Program-made: the position numbers and the translations under genes
The notes under the pieces: generated by a model
Seen by the model: only the letters and a program-made list of their open reading frames with translations
Told to the model about the DNA's origin: nothing
The model's database searches: none
Shown: piece after piece, positions 17,058-26,445 of the stretch
Layout: every line of letters begins with the position of its first letter
Position numbering within the stretch: the first letter of the stretch is position 1
Source of the DNA: an uncultured Lachnospiraceae bacterium
Lineage (GTDB): Bacteria; Bacillota; Clostridia; Lachnospirales; Lachnospiraceae
Reading direction: 5' to 3'
Assembly (NCBI GenBank): GCA_946491665.1
Contig: CAMLYL010000013.1
Span: 1-54,983 of the forward strand
DNA: 54,983 nucleotides

Positions 17058-17651
17058 ATGACTGGATTAGACAAAATTATTGATCAGATTCTGACAGGCG
17101 CGAAGCAGGAAGCTGATGAGATCCTGAGCCGGGCAAAGGCCCAGGCGGATGCTGTTCTTGCGGAGGCTGACCGGGAAGCTGAAAAAATTACAGCCGGCAT
17201 TCAGAAAAAATCTGCATCCGATGTGGAGAACCACAAAAACCGTGTGGCTTCCGCAAATGACCTGTACCGCAGAACAGAGACCTTACGGCGCAAGCAGGAA
17301 GTGATCGCGCAGGTGATAGAAGCCGCTTACGAAAAGGTGTGCGGCATGGACGCAGGATCCTATTTCGGGATGCTGGAGAAAATGATAGAAAAATATGCCC
17401 TGGCACAGAAGGGGGAGATCTGTTTTTCACAGAGAGATCTCGGGAGGATGCCGGAGGATTTTCCGCAGAGAATTGAAGCGGCGGCGAAAAGGGCCGGAGG
17501 TATTCTGGTTCTTTCGGAGGAGAGCAGAAATATCGAGAATGGTTTTATACTGGTTTACGGAGGTATTGAGGAGAACTGTACTATCCGTGCCATGTTTGAT
17601 TCCCGCAGGGACACAATGCAGGATCAGGTGAACGCGCTGTTGTTCTCATAG
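17058..17651 (+). CDS. ntpE: V-type ATPase subunit E (peripheral stalk)
   Basis: A 197-residue subunit E: an N-terminal alpha-helical, Ala/Glu/Lys-rich coiled coil (about 1-95) that pairs with the NtpF-type subunit, then a globular C-terminal domain that binds the catalytic head. The end carries the usual GGFILVYGGIEEN-like strand (here NGFILVYGGI) and the late MFDSRRD segment. GGAGGAG lies 10 bases before ATG 17058. It is 46 bases after ntpK. Length and layout are normal. Confidence 0.92.
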   Translation: MTGLDKIIDQILTGAKQEADEILSRAKAQADAVLAEADREAEKITAGIQKKSASDVENHKNRVASANDLYRRTETLRRKQEVIAQVIEAAYEKVCGMDAGSYFGMLEKMIEKYALAQKGEICFSQRDLGRMPEDFPQRIEAAAKRAGGILVLSEESRNIENGFILVYGGIEENCTIRAMFDSRRDTMQDQVNALLFS

Positions 17652-17705
17652 GAAGGGAGCGGTTCCGACAGGAACCGGAATTGAAACAGGAAGGAGACAT
17701 ACAGA

Positions 17706-18677
17706 ATGTCTGAAATGGAATATACTTATGCGGTGGCGCGGATCCGCGCCCTGGAGGTTTCCCTGTTTTCCCAGAGTACCATTGATGCACTGATGGCGTG
17801 TAAGACCTCTCAGGCAGCATTGAATCTGATCGTGGAGAAGGGCTGGGGAGGCATGGATGTGCCGGAAGAAGCCGACGCGATCCTTGCGGCGGAACGCAGC
17901 AAGATCTGGACGACAATCCGCGAGCTTGGCGTTCCCATGGATACTTTCGATGTGCTGTCTTATCCCAATGCCTTTCACAATCTGAAAACGGCTGTCAAGG
18001 AATCATATCTGAGTGTGAAAAGGGACGAATGTTATTATGACAATACCGTACCTTCCAGGGATGAGTTCCGTGAGATTATTTCCCAAAAGGAGTTTTACCG
18101 TCTTCCGAAAAATATGGAGACGGCAGCGGCCGAGGCATGGGAGACAATTCAGCATACCGGAGACGGACAGCTTTGTGATGTGATAATTGATGCGGCCTGC
18201 CTGAGCGCTGTGGAGGCGGCAGGCAGGGAGTCGAAGGAGGAAATTATCAGAAAATATGCTGAAACCGTAGTGGCGGCAGCAAATATCAAGATTGCCGTAC
18301 GCTGTGAGAAGACAGGGAAATCCATGGATTTTATGAAGCGGGCTCTGGTACCATGCGGCAGCCTGGATGTGGAACGGCTGGCGAAAGCGGCGCTGTCCGG
18401 TTTTGACGCGGTGTGTGATTACCTGTCAGCCTCGGGCTACGGAGCGGCGGCAGACGCTCTGAGGGAATCCCCCTCTGCTTTTGAGTGCTGGTGCGACAAT
18501 TATCTGATTGATATGATCCGTCCGCAGAAATACAATGCCTTTTCAGTGGGACCTCTGGTGGCTTATGTGCTGGCCAGGGAAAATGAAATAAAAACAGTTG
18601 GAATTATCCTGTCCGGAAAAGAAAACGGACTGTCGGATGATTCCATCCGGGAAAGGATAAGGGAAATGTATGTATAA
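17706..18677 (+). CDS. ntpC: V-type ATPase subunit C (central stalk to ring connector, d-type)
   Basis: A 323-residue all-helical protein of the V-ATPase C/d family, the funnel that seats the central stalk on the rotor ring. It opens with the YTYAVARIRALE segment typical of the family and shows the FDCxxD-like inner-helix patterns without signal or membrane segment. AAGGAGA precedes ATG 17706. The end overlaps ntpG by 8 bases, a sign of translational coupling. Confidence 0.92.
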   Translation: MSEMEYTYAVARIRALEVSLFSQSTIDALMACKTSQAALNLIVEKGWGGMDVPEEADAILAAERSKIWTTIRELGVPMDTFDVLSYPNAFHNLKTAVKESYLSVKRDECYYDNTVPSRDEFREIISQKEFYRLPKNMETAAAEAWETIQHTGDGQLCDVIIDAACLSAVEAAGRESKEEIIRKYAETVVAAANIKIAVRCEKTGKSMDFMKRALVPCGSLDVERLAKAALSGFDAVCDYLSASGYGAAADALRESPSAFECWCDNYLIDMIRPQKYNAFSVGPLVAYVLARENEIKTVGIILSGKENGLSDDSIRERIREMYV

Positions 18678-18987
18678 GATAGCAGTTTTAGGCCCCTATG
18701 ACAGTATATACGGGTTTGCCGCGCTGGGTCTTGATATTTTCCCTGTTTCAGACCCGGAGGAGGGCAGGCACAGTCTCCGCCGTCTGGCGGAAGGGGAATA
18801 TGCCGTCATTTATGTAACAGAAGGACTTGCGGCGAAGATGCCGCAGGAGATTGAAAAATATAAAGAACAATTGCTTCCGGCGATCATCCTGATTCCGGGA
18901 ATTGCCGGAAACACCGGCGCAGGCGTGCGGGCTGTGAAGGCATCCGTAGAACAGGCAGTTGGTTCTGACATCATCTTTGGAGATTAA
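18670..18987 (+). CDS. ntpG: V-type ATPase subunit F (central stalk)
   Basis: A 105-residue F-type stalk subunit with a Rossmann-like fold: [17 protein letters not shown] at the start, a middle [11 protein letters not shown] strand, and the [11 protein letters not shown] segment near the C-terminus, in the usual order. It binds subunit D in the rotating axle. The start ATG 18670 lies within the last codons of ntpC. Length is normal for the family. Confidence 0.92.
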   Translation: MYKIAVLGPYDSIYGFAALGLDIFPVSDPEEGRHSLRRLAEGEYAVIYVTEGLAAKMPQEIEKYKEQLLPAIILIPGIAGNTGAGVRAVKASVEQAVGSDIIFGD

Positions 18988-19000
18988 GGGGTGTGAATTT

Positions 19001-20767
19001 ATGAGCAAAGGAACAATAAAGAAAATAGCCGGGCCGCTGGTAGTGGCTACCGGCATGCGGGATGCCAACATGGCCGATATGGTTCGTGTAGGCGACCAGC
19101 GCCTGATCGGTGAAATTCTTGAAATTCACGGTGATGAGGCGTCCCTGCAGGTATATGAGGAGACTTCCGGTCTGAAGCCGGGCGGAGAGGTAGAATCTCT
19201 TGGGGTTCCCATGTCCGTGGAACTGGGACCCGGCCTGATCCGCAGTATTTACGACGGAATCCAGAGACCTCTGGATGATATTCTGAAGATTTCCGGAAAT
19301 AACCTGCGCAGAGGTGTTGAGGTTGCATCCCTGAAAAGAGATATTAAATGGGATTTCACTCCCACAGTTCAGCCGGGAGATGAAGTGGAAGCCGGTGACG
19401 TAATCGGAACTGTGCAGGAGACTGATGTGGTGCTGCACAAAATTATGGTTCCCAACGGAGTTGCGGGAACTGTAAAGTCCATTCAGTCCGGAGCTTTTAC
19501 AGTGGAGGAGACTGTGGCGGTTCTTGATACTGCTGACGGCGAGAAGGAGCTGACCATGATGCAGAGATGGCCGGTGCGCCGGGGGCGTCCTTACCAGAGA
19601 AAACTGGCCCCTACCAAGCCGCTGGTAACCGGACAGCGCGTTATTGATACGTTTTTCCCCATTGCCAAGGGAGGTGTGGCTGCTGTTCCCGGACCTTTCG
19701 GAAGCGGCAAGACCGTAATTCAGCATCAGCTGGCCAAGTGGGCAGAGGCTGATATTGTAGTGTATATCGGCTGCGGTGAACGAGGAAATGAGATGACGGA
19801 TGTACTCAACGAGTTTCCGGAGCTGAAGGATCCCAAGACCGGGAAGACACTGATGGAGCGTACAGTACTGATTGCAAATACCTCTGATATGCCGGTGGCA
19901 GCCCGTGAGGCGTCTATTTATACGGGAATTACCATCGCCGAATATTTCCGTGATATGGGTTATTCCGTGGCGCTGATGGCTGATTCTACTTCCCGCTGGG
20001 CGGAAGCGCTTCGTGAAATGTGCGGACGTCTGGAGGAGATGCCCGGTGAGGAAGGATATCCCGCATATCTGGGATCCCGGCTGGCTGAGTTTTACGAGAG
20101 AGCCGGTCATGTGATCGCCAAAGGAAAAGAAGGAAGAGAGGGAGCACTTTCTGTAATCGGAGCCGTATCGCCGCCGGGCGGTGATATTTCCGAGCCGGTT
20201 TCTCAGGCAACCCTGCGTATCGTAAAGGTATTCTGGGGACTGGATTCAGCCCTGGCTTACAAGCGCCATTTCCCGGCCATTAACTGGCTGACCAGTTATT
20301 CCCTCTATCTGAATAATATCGGCGGATGGTTTGAGGAGCAGGTATCTCCCGACTGGCTGGTATGCCGTCAGAAGATGATGAGCCTTCTGCAGGATGAGGC
20401 AAAACTGGATGAGATCGTACAGATGGTAGGTATGGATGCTCTTTCTGCGGGTGACCGCCTGAAGATGGAAGCAGCCCGTTCTATCCGGGAGGATTATCTG
20501 CATCAGAACTCCTTCCATGAGATTGATACCTATACATCTCTGCAGAAGCAGTTCTATTTGATGAAGCTGGTTATGGCTTATTATGAGGAATCGCTGGAGG
20601 CGCTGAATGAGGGTGCTTCCATCCGGGATCTGATTATGATGAATGTCCGGGAAAGAATCGGGCGTTACAAATATACACCGGAGGATGCGATTGAGGAAGA
20701 GTACAACAAGGTGTACGGCGAGCTGCAGGATGAGATCGCATCTTTATCCAGAAAGGGGGACGAATAA
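19001..20767 (+). CDS. ntpA: V-type ATPase catalytic subunit A
   Basis: A 588-residue catalytic subunit. Walker A GPFGSGKT (Lys237) lies in the nucleotide domain. The GERGNEM segment with the catalytic Glu follows, then the [12 protein letters not shown] motif. The non-homologous insert typical of V-type A subunits lies between about 115 and 190. Together with NtpB it forms the hexameric head. ATG 19001 is preferred: AAGGGG stands upstream and the protein begins as in relatives. Extending to GTG 18959 would overlap ntpG. ntpB starts one base after the stop. Confidence 0.97.
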   Translation: MSKGTIKKIAGPLVVATGMRDANMADMVRVGDQRLIGEILEIHGDEASLQVYEETSGLKPGGEVESLGVPMSVELGPGLIRSIYDGIQRPLDDILKISGNNLRRGVEVASLKRDIKWDFTPTVQPGDEVEAGDVIGTVQETDVVLHKIMVPNGVAGTVKSIQSGAFTVEETVAVLDTADGEKELTMMQRWPVRRGRPYQRKLAPTKPLVTGQRVIDTFFPIAKGGVAAVPGPFGSGKTVIQHQLAKWAEADIVVYIGCGERGNEMTDVLNEFPELKDPKTGKTLMERTVLIANTSDMPVAAREASIYTGITIAEYFRDMGYSVALMADSTSRWAEALREMCGRLEEMPGEEGYPAYLGSRLAEFYERAGHVIAKGKEGREGALSVIGAVSPPGGDISEPVSQATLRIVKVFWGLDSALAYKRHFPAINWLTSYSLYLNNIGGWFEEQVSPDWLVCRQKMMSLLQDEAKLDEIVQMVGMDALSAGDRLKMEAARSIREDYLHQNSFHEIDTYTSLQKQFYLMKLVMAYYEESLEALNEGASIRDLIMMNVRERIGRYKYTPEDAIEEEYNKVYGELQDEIASLSRKGDE

Positions 20768-22147
20768 ATGCCGAAAGAGTATAAAACAATACAGGAAGTG
20801 GCAGGACCTCTGATGCTGGTAAAAGGTGTGGAGGATGTTGCTTACGATGAACTTGGCGAGATCGAACTTTCCAACGGAGAAACCCGCCGCTGTAAGGTTC
20901 TGGAAATTGACGGAGGAAACGCGCTGGTGCAGTTATATGAATCTGCTGCCGGTATTAATCTTTCCAACAGTAAAGTCCGTTTCCTGGGCAGAAGTATGGA
21001 GCTGGCGGTTTCCGGCGATATGCTGGGACGTGTTTTTGACGGCGTGGGAAATCCCATTGACGGCGGTCCGGAGATTCTGCCGGAGCAGCGCCGCGATATT
21101 AACGGTCTGCCCATGAATCCGGCGGCCCGGGTCTACCCGGAGGAGTTTATTCAGACCGGAGTTTCCGCCATTGACGGATTGAATACTCTGGTTCGGGGAC
21201 AGAAGCTTCCGATTTTCTCCTGTTCCGGTCTGCCCCATTCCCAGCTGGCTGCTCAGATCGCCAGACAGGCGAAAGTAAGAGGAAAAGATGAGCAGTTTGC
21301 CGTGGTGTTTGCCGCTATGGGTATTACTTTTGAGGAGTCCGACTACTTTATTCAGTCCTTTACAGAGACGGGAGCGATTGACCGTACCGTGCTGTTTATC
21401 AATCTGGCCAACGATCCGGCGGTAGAGCGTATTTCCACGCCCCGTATGGCTCTGACGGCCGCGGAGTACCTTGCCTTTGAAAAAGGAATGCACGTGCTGG
21501 TAATTCTGACTGATATTACCAACTATGCCGATGCACTCCGTGAAATTTCCGCGGCGAAGAAAGAGGTTCCGGGGCGCCGGGGATACCCGGGCTACATGTA
21601 TACGGATCTGGCTTCCCTGTATGAGCGCGCAGGCCGTCAGAAAGGGAAAGAGGGTTCCGTAACGATGATACCGATTCTGACCATGCCGGAGGATGATAAG
21701 ACCCATCCCATCCCGGATTTGACCGGATATATCACGGAGGGACAGATTATCCTCAGCCGTGATCTGTATCATCAGGGTGTGGTGCCTCCCATCGATGTAC
21801 TGCCGTCTCTGTCCCGACTGAAGGATAAGGGAATCGGCGAGGGCAAGACCCGGGCGGACCACTCCAATACCATGAACCAGCTGTTTGCCGCTTATTCCAG
21901 AGGAAAGGATGCGAAGGAGCTGATGACGATTCTTGGTGAGGCCGCCCTTTCGGAGACAGACCTGATCTATGCGAAGTTTGCGGATGAGTTTGAGAGGCGT
22001 TATGTCTCCCAGGGATACGAGACCAACCGGGATATTATGGAGACCCTGGACCTTGGCTGGGATCTGCTGCGAATCCTTCCGAGATCCGAACTGAAACGTA
22101 TCGACGACAAGTTCCTGGATGAGTATTATGATAACCAGGGGGCGTAA
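20768..22147 (+). CDS. ntpB: V-type ATPase subunit B (non-catalytic head)
   Basis: A 459-residue B subunit. It has the F1/V1 beta-like fold but no Walker A lysine motif: the loop reads [14 protein letters not shown], as expected for the regulatory subunit. It carries [15 protein letters not shown] and the [14 protein letters not shown] segment. The ATG directly follows the ntpA stop, with the ribosome site AAAGGGGG inside the ntpA end, so the two head subunits are coupled. Confidence 0.97.
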   Translation: MPKEYKTIQEVAGPLMLVKGVEDVAYDELGEIELSNGETRRCKVLEIDGGNALVQLYESAAGINLSNSKVRFLGRSMELAVSGDMLGRVFDGVGNPIDGGPEILPEQRRDINGLPMNPAARVYPEEFIQTGVSAIDGLNTLVRGQKLPIFSCSGLPHSQLAAQIARQAKVRGKDEQFAVVFAAMGITFEESDYFIQSFTETGAIDRTVLFINLANDPAVERISTPRMALTAAEYLAFEKGMHVLVILTDITNYADALREISAAKKEVPGRRGYPGYMYTDLASLYERAGRQKGKEGSVTMIPILTMPEDDKTHPIPDLTGYITEGQIILSRDLYHQGVVPPIDVLPSLSRLKDKGIGEGKTRADHSNTMNQLFAAYSRGKDAKELMTILGEAALSETDLIYAKFADEFERRYVSQGYETNRDIMETLDLGWDLLRILPRSELKRIDDKFLDEYYDNQGA

Positions 22148-22212
22148 GCCGGATGTTTCATGACGGCATGAGGATATTTGACTTGCGGATCCGCAAAACA
22201 TGAGAAAGGGAG

Positions 22213-22881
22213 GTGAGCATTCTGGCTTCGACACATGTGAATCCGACCCGGATGGAACTGACCAGACAGAAAAGAAAGCTGGTCACTGCCATGCGCGGCC
22301 ACAAATTATTGAAAGATAAGCGTGATGAGCTGATGCGGCAGTTTCTGGAACTGGTTCGTGAAAATATGGAGCTGCGTCTTAAGGTGGAGGCCGGCATCAA
22401 GGCGGCCAATCAAAATTTTGTTATTGCAAAATCCGCCATGTCCGAACAGGGACTGCAGACGGCTCTGATGGCTCCGAAGCAGGAGGTTTATCTGGAAGCG
22501 GGAAAGAAAAATGTCATGAGTGTAAATATTCCGGTTCTGTCTTATAAGACACGGACTGCAGATGAAAATGATATTTATTCCTACGGTTTCGCCTATACGT
22601 CCAGTGATCTGGACGGGGCGGTAAAGTCTCTGGCGGATATTCTGCCGGATATGCTGCGGCTGGCGGAGACAGAGAAGGCCTGCCAGCTGATGGCGGCGGA
22701 GATTGAAAAGACCCGCCGGCGTGTAAATGCTCTGGAGCATGTGGTAATTCCCACTGCCCAGGAAAATATCAAATATATTTCCATGAAGCTGGATGAGAAT
22801 GAGCGAAGTACTCAGATCCGGCTGATGAAAGTAAAGGATATGCTTCTGGAAGAAGCGCATGGATACAGCCAAAAAGAATAG
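22213..22881 (+). CDS. ntpD: V-type ATPase subunit D (central axle)
   Basis: A subunit D of about 220 residues: two long antiparallel helices that form the rotor axle. The NPTRMELTRQKRKL start and RGHKLLKDKRDELMRQF are family hallmarks. The start is awkward: GTG 22213 overlaps the ribosome site AGGGAGG (22207-22213), so it is unlikely to be the real initiator. In-frame ATT 22219, CTG 22222 or GTG 22237 are other choices, of which the first two are better spaced. The 65-base gap after ntpB is the largest within the head genes. It is the last ntp gene, followed by a terminator. Confidence 0.92.
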   Translation: MSILASTHVNPTRMELTRQKRKLVTAMRGHKLLKDKRDELMRQFLELVRENMELRLKVEAGIKAANQNFVIAKSAMSEQGLQTALMAPKQEVYLEAGKKNVMSVNIPVLSYKTRTADENDIYSYGFAYTSSDLDGAVKSLADILPDMLRLAETEKACQLMAAEIEKTRRRVNALEHVVIPTAQENIKYISMKLDENERSTQIRLMKVKDMLLEEAHGYSQKE

Positions 22882-22886
22882 TGCGG

Positions 22887-22928
22887 CAGAAAGTTCCCCG
22901 CGGTTTTGTGACTGCGGGGAACTTTCTG
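22887..22928 (+). terminator. Terminator hairpin of the V-ATPase operon
   Basis: CAGAAAGTTCCCCGC (22887-22901) pairs exactly with 22914-22928, a 15-bp stem with a 12-base loop, starting 5 bases after the ntpD stop. A T-run is missing, so efficiency is uncertain. It also separates the convergent URO-D gene. Confidence 0.65.
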
Positions 22929-22963
22929 TGTGTTCAGGAAAATGAACGTATTCTGCTGTTGGA

Positions 22964-23962
22964 TCAAATACCGTATTTTTCTTTATTGTATCTGTCTATC
23001 TCATCAATGAGGATATCGCCCACCCGCGGGTAAATAGTGCCAGGTCCGCCGTAAGTAATACTGGGGATAAAATGCTTCAGATGTCCGTATTTTTCACAGA
23101 CTCTGCGGGCCTCTGCGCGAATTTCATCCTCTGTGGCGTCTGCCCGGTCAACACCGGAATCAATACCTCCCATCAGAGCCATACGGCCATCCAGTTTTTC
23201 GGAGATGGACAGAATATCATTTGTGGGAAGTACACCCTGCCATACGTCTGCACCGGTATCTGCAATATCTTCCGCGATTGGCTCGCAGAAAGAGTCAGAG
23301 TGATGAACAATCAGTACGCCGTTGGCATGAAGGTAATCATACAGCTTTTTATAGGGAGCTTTGAAAAACTCGCGCCATACATCAGGTGCCATAAACAGGC
23401 TGGTTTTTGTTCCCCAGTCATCATGAGAGATAATAGCGTCAGGATGAAGATTTTCCACGATCAGTTTCATATACTCCAGACGGTACTCGGTAATAACATC
23501 AATCAGCTCATGCATCTCATCCGGATACAGAAGAAGATTGCACAGAGTATCCTCGAAGGTCATGAGCATATGGAGCTGTTCGAAGATACCGGTTCCCATG
23601 ACGGTAGTGGAAAAATATTTTTCGCTGTCAATGGCAGCTTTATTGGCCAGAGCAGTCTCCCAGCCTTCTGAGCAGTTGCCTCTCAGATCCGGGACCTTTA
23701 CGTATTTCTGCCATTCTTCAATATCCTGAATGACCTGATTTTCCGCGGTAACAATGGGGGTAGCAGCCGGCTGATCCTCCGGGAAAGCGATGTAGGTTCC
23801 CCAGCGGTCATAGGAATAAGTGCCGCGAATCCGGTTTCCACGGACAAACTGAAAGACCGGATCACCGCCGACGGGCTTAAATGCGGTATAATTGTTTGCC
23901 AGACGATCCGGTTTTCCGTCCTTTTTTAAAGTTTCTAAAAAGTTTTGTTTTGGTGTAAGCAT
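22964..23962 (-). CDS. Uroporphyrinogen decarboxylase (URO-D) superfamily protein
   Basis: A 332-residue TIM-barrel protein of the URO-D superfamily, which includes heme enzymes and corrinoid-dependent methyltransferases. It has the TYSYDRWGTYIAF N-terminal region, HDDWG, and IVHHSDSF where methyltransferases show the zinc-binding HxC motif. The HxC is not present here, so a MtaA-like role is not supported; the actual reaction is unknown. No corrinoid protein is encoded beside it. AGGAGG precedes the start. It is divergent from a LysR regulator, which probably controls it in response to a small molecule substrate. Confidence 0.78.
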   Translation of the reverse strand: MLTPKQNFLETLKKDGKPDRLANNYTAFKPVGGDPVFQFVRGNRIRGTYSYDRWGTYIAFPEDQPAATPIVTAENQVIQDIEEWQKYVKVPDLRGNCSEGWETALANKAAIDSEKYFSTTVMGTGIFEQLHMLMTFEDTLCNLLLYPDEMHELIDVITEYRLEYMKLIVENLHPDAIISHDDWGTKTSLFMAPDVWREFFKAPYKKLYDYLHANGVLIVHHSDSFCEPIAEDIADTGADVWQGVLPTNDILSISEKLDGRMALMGGIDSGVDRADATEDEIRAEARRVCEKYGHLKHFIPSITYGGPGTIYPRVGDILIDEIDRYNKEKYGI

Positions 23963-24262
23963 ATTCTCCTCCTTGTCTGTATGATCCGCCTGTGCGGAAA
24001 TTTGTGTGAAAACAGGAATTTCGTATGGGCTTCTCCTGCGGGAAGCCTGAATCTGATTTTAGAGTAACATTTCGGTAACCATACGACAACTTCCGATCTG
24101 TCAGGGCGGTTATTCTGAATCGGAATGCTGAAATGGAATTTCTGGAATACTGGAGAAGAGCCGCAGATTTATATTTAAAAAAGATATATTTGGTTTTCAG
24201 ACGGCGTCTTCTGAATCCGCGATAGGGACGGGAGAAGTTTTATCTGATACATGGAGGAGCGT
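23963..24262. other. Divergent control region between URO-D gene and LysR regulator
   Basis: About 300 bases with no gene. LysR regulators commonly bind such intergenic regions at T-N11-A sites, but I cannot choose one with confidence. On the minus strand a loose promoter (TTGTCG, 17 bases, TACTCT) lies about 100 bases ahead of the URO-D gene. On the plus strand no good match was found. Confidence 0.4.
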
Positions 24263-25171
24263 ATGCGGGATATTAATATTAATAACATTCAGATTCAGGA
24301 TCTGGAACTGTTTTTGACAGCGGCGAAATACGGGAGTTTTACGAAGGCGGGAGAGATGATGTTTTTGTCACAGTCCTGGGTCAGTAAGCGGATCAGTTTT
24401 ATGGAACGTGAGCTGGGACTTCAGCTTTTTGTGAGGAATAACAGAAAACTGACGCTGACTCCGGCGGGACGGATTCTGGCTCTCAGGCTGGAAGCGGTGA
24501 CAGATCATATTCTGGATGCCCTGCAGGAAGCGCATTCTGCCCAGAAGGGAGCGGCCGGTTATCTGAGACTGGGATTTCTGGACTGGAACGCGAATCCATA
24601 TATGAAAGTACTGGAGCGATTTATGGAGCAGAATCCGCGTATATTGGTGGATGTTCTTTTTCAGCAGTTTTCAGAACTGAAAAAAAATTTTATGGAGGGG
24701 CGTACGGATATGATATTTACGGTATCCTATGATGTAGAGGATCTGCCGGATACGGAATATCATGTGGAAGCTTTGGAGAGGATTCCGCTGATTGCCTATA
24801 TGAACCGAAAAAATCATCTGGCAGACAGAGCGCAGATTCGGGTGGAGGACCTGCGCCCGGAATCCATGCTGATGCTGGATCCAAATTCCTGCAGAGGCTA
24901 TACGAAATATATTAACGGACTATTTTCTTCTCATCATGTCAGCCCGCTGGTATATCAGTATGCGAATTCAGGACGGGAGCATCTGGGAAATATTTTGCTG
25001 AACCGGGGAATTCTGCTGGCCAGCAGAAATTTTCTTGCAGACACTTACCCTGAGGATGTGGCGGCGGTGGAGGTTTCTGATGCCGTTTTGTATCTGACTG
25101 CGACCTGGAAAAAAGAAAACTGTAATCCTGCTGTCCGTATGTTTCTGGAAGCCTGTAAGGAGCGGGAGTGA
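24263..25171 (+). CDS. LysR family transcriptional regulator
   Basis: A 302-residue LTTR. The N-terminal winged helix-turn-helix (about residues 8-70) reads LELFLTAAKYGSFTKAGEMM, then LSQSWVSKRIS as recognition helix. The linker helix and a periplasmic-binding-like effector domain (about 90-300) follow. I use ATG 24263, which GGAGG precedes by 5 bases; ATG 24251 overlaps that site. The gene lies opposite the URO-D gene and is its likely regulator, following the usual LTTR arrangement. The inducer is unknown. Confidence 0.9.
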   Translation: MRDININNIQIQDLELFLTAAKYGSFTKAGEMMFLSQSWVSKRISFMERELGLQLFVRNNRKLTLTPAGRILALRLEAVTDHILDALQEAHSAQKGAAGYLRLGFLDWNANPYMKVLERFMEQNPRILVDVLFQQFSELKKNFMEGRTDMIFTVSYDVEDLPDTEYHVEALERIPLIAYMNRKNHLADRAQIRVEDLRPESMLMLDPNSCRGYTKYINGLFSSHHVSPLVYQYANSGREHLGNILLNRGILLASRNFLADTYPEDVAAVEVSDAVLYLTATWKKENCNPAVRMFLEACKERE

Positions 25172-25201
25172 AAACTGATCTGTTTTGCCGCTGTGAATCG
25201 A

Positions 25202-25281
25202 AGACCGCAGGGATTCGGTAAGGCAGATGTCAGCTAAAGCTGACTCGAATCCCGCGTCAAGACCCGTGAGCGGGTCTTGAA
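25202..25281. repeat. Dispersed two-hairpin repeat, copy 3 (full length)
   Basis: A full copy with outer arms GGGATTCGG (25210-25218) and TCGAATCCC (25244-25252), inner hairpin GTCAGC-TAAA-GCTGAC, and a perfect second hairpin AAGACCCG-TGAG-CGGGTCTT (25259-25278). About 80 bases are nearly identical to copy 2 at 187-267, in the same orientation. It lies between the LysR gene and the XRE regulator. Confidence 0.85.
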
Positions 25282-25284
25282 TTA

Positions 25285-25309
25285 GGGCCGCAACCGGAAG
25301 TTGCGGCCC
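25285..25309. terminator. GC-rich 10-bp hairpin next to repeat copy 3
   Basis: GGGCCGCAAC (25285-25294) and GTTGCGGCCC (25300-25309) form a perfect stem with a 5-base loop, 6 bases after the repeat's second hairpin. No T-run follows. It may be a terminator for the LysR gene or part of a longer RNA structure with the repeat. Confidence 0.4.
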
Positions 25310-25386
25310 GGTTGGTAGAAAAGCAGAGCGTTTTCTGATACACTGATACAGAAGATAAATATTGGGAAAGATGAGGAAGAGGTTCT

Positions 25387-26445
25387 ATGACAATCAGTGA
25401 AAATATAAAACGTCTGCGAACGGAGAAAAATATGTCTCAGGAGCAGCTGGCGGAGATACTTTCCGTTTCCCGCCAGTCCGTTTCAAAATGGGAAACTGCA
25501 AAGGCAAATCCGGATATGGATAAGATGATTCAGATGGCAAACCTGTTCGGAGTTTCACTTATGGAATTGATGGGGCAAAATGAGGAGTCCGGAGGAAAAA
25601 CGGGAGAAAGGGAAGGCGGGCTGTCCGGACAGGAACAGACAGAAAAAGAGGATGCCGGGCGGCGGGAAGCAGAAACGGCAGAGCAGATCAGCAGGCTGCG
25701 GAATGAGGTGTTTTTTACCAGACGCAAACTGTTCCGGTGGAGGCTGACGGCTGTAATTCTGATTCTGGTACTTTCTTTTCTGACCTGCGGCGGCCTGATT
25801 GTGGTGAACCGTTATTATCCGCAGATATGGGAGCGGTTCAGTAATCAATCCGTCAGCGGGGATCGCAAAAGTGTAAAAATATCTCATGATAATCTTTATG
25901 AAGATGGAATTGACGGAATTCTGGAAGATCTGGGAGAAGTAATTGATTTTCCTCAGTACCTGACCCTTCAGACCAGCTTTAATCTGCATTTCTCTCCGGA
26001 TGGAACGATCACCAGCATGGATACCATGTGGTATGGATATGATGAACGGTACACCTATGTGGACAGTTATCTGATTACCTTTGACCGAACGAAATCAAAG
26101 AAAATTACGGTATATTTCGGTGGAGGGACCGGTGACGCCTATGATCCGGATAAGGATCTGACTACACTGTTTGACGCTATGCGGGTGATCCCGTTTGAGG
26201 ATACTGTCAGCCGCTGGGAAGAGCCGGAGTATGGAATTTTATATCTGGGACAGAGAGACTGGGGATATAATCCAGAGGGAATACTTTATATTGACCGAGA
26301 GGGAAATATTGATGTTCCTTCAGATATGATTATGGAAGAAATTACAGGTCCGACAGTTTCTGTATTCTGTCCTCAGGATGATACGATTACACCTGTGCGG
26401 TATTTATTTTGCGAGGATAACAGTGAGGAGGTCAATGTACGATGA
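25387..26445 (+). CDS. Transmembrane XRE-type one-component regulator
   Basis: A 352-residue protein. Residues 1-64 are a Cro/C1-type helix-turn-helix with MSQEQLAEILSVSRQSVSKWE as scanning and recognition helices. A charged linker and coiled coil (about 65-115) lead to one membrane helix (about 119-141). The 210 residues after it should be outside and have no motif I recognise. This layout suggests a DNA-binding protein that senses an extracellular or membrane signal. ATG 25387 has GAGG just upstream. Its stop overlaps the start of the lipoprotein gene by 4 bases (ATGA), so the two products are probably made together and act together. Confidence 0.82.
   Translation: MTISENIKRLRTEKNMSQEQLAEILSVSRQSVSKWETAKANPDMDKMIQMANLFGVSLMELMGQNEESGGKTGEREGGLSGQEQTEKEDAGRREAETAEQISRLRNEVFFTRRKLFRWRLTAVILILVLSFLTCGGLIVVNRYYPQIWERFSNQSVSGDRKSVKISHDNLYEDGIDGILEDLGEVIDFPQYLTLQTSFNLHFSPDGTITSMDTMWYGYDERYTYVDSYLITFDRTKSKKITVYFGGGTGDAYDPDKDLTTLFDAMRVIPFEDTVSRWEEPEYGILYLGQRDWGYNPEGILYIDREGNIDVPSDMIMEEITGPTVSVFCPQDDTITPVRYLFCEDNSEEVNVR

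Noticed and set aside
22964-23962. Corrinoid-dependent methyltransferase (MtaA/MtbA type)
   Set aside because: The zinc motif HxC typical of that class is not present, and no corrinoid protein gene lies beside it. Only the superfamily can be stated.
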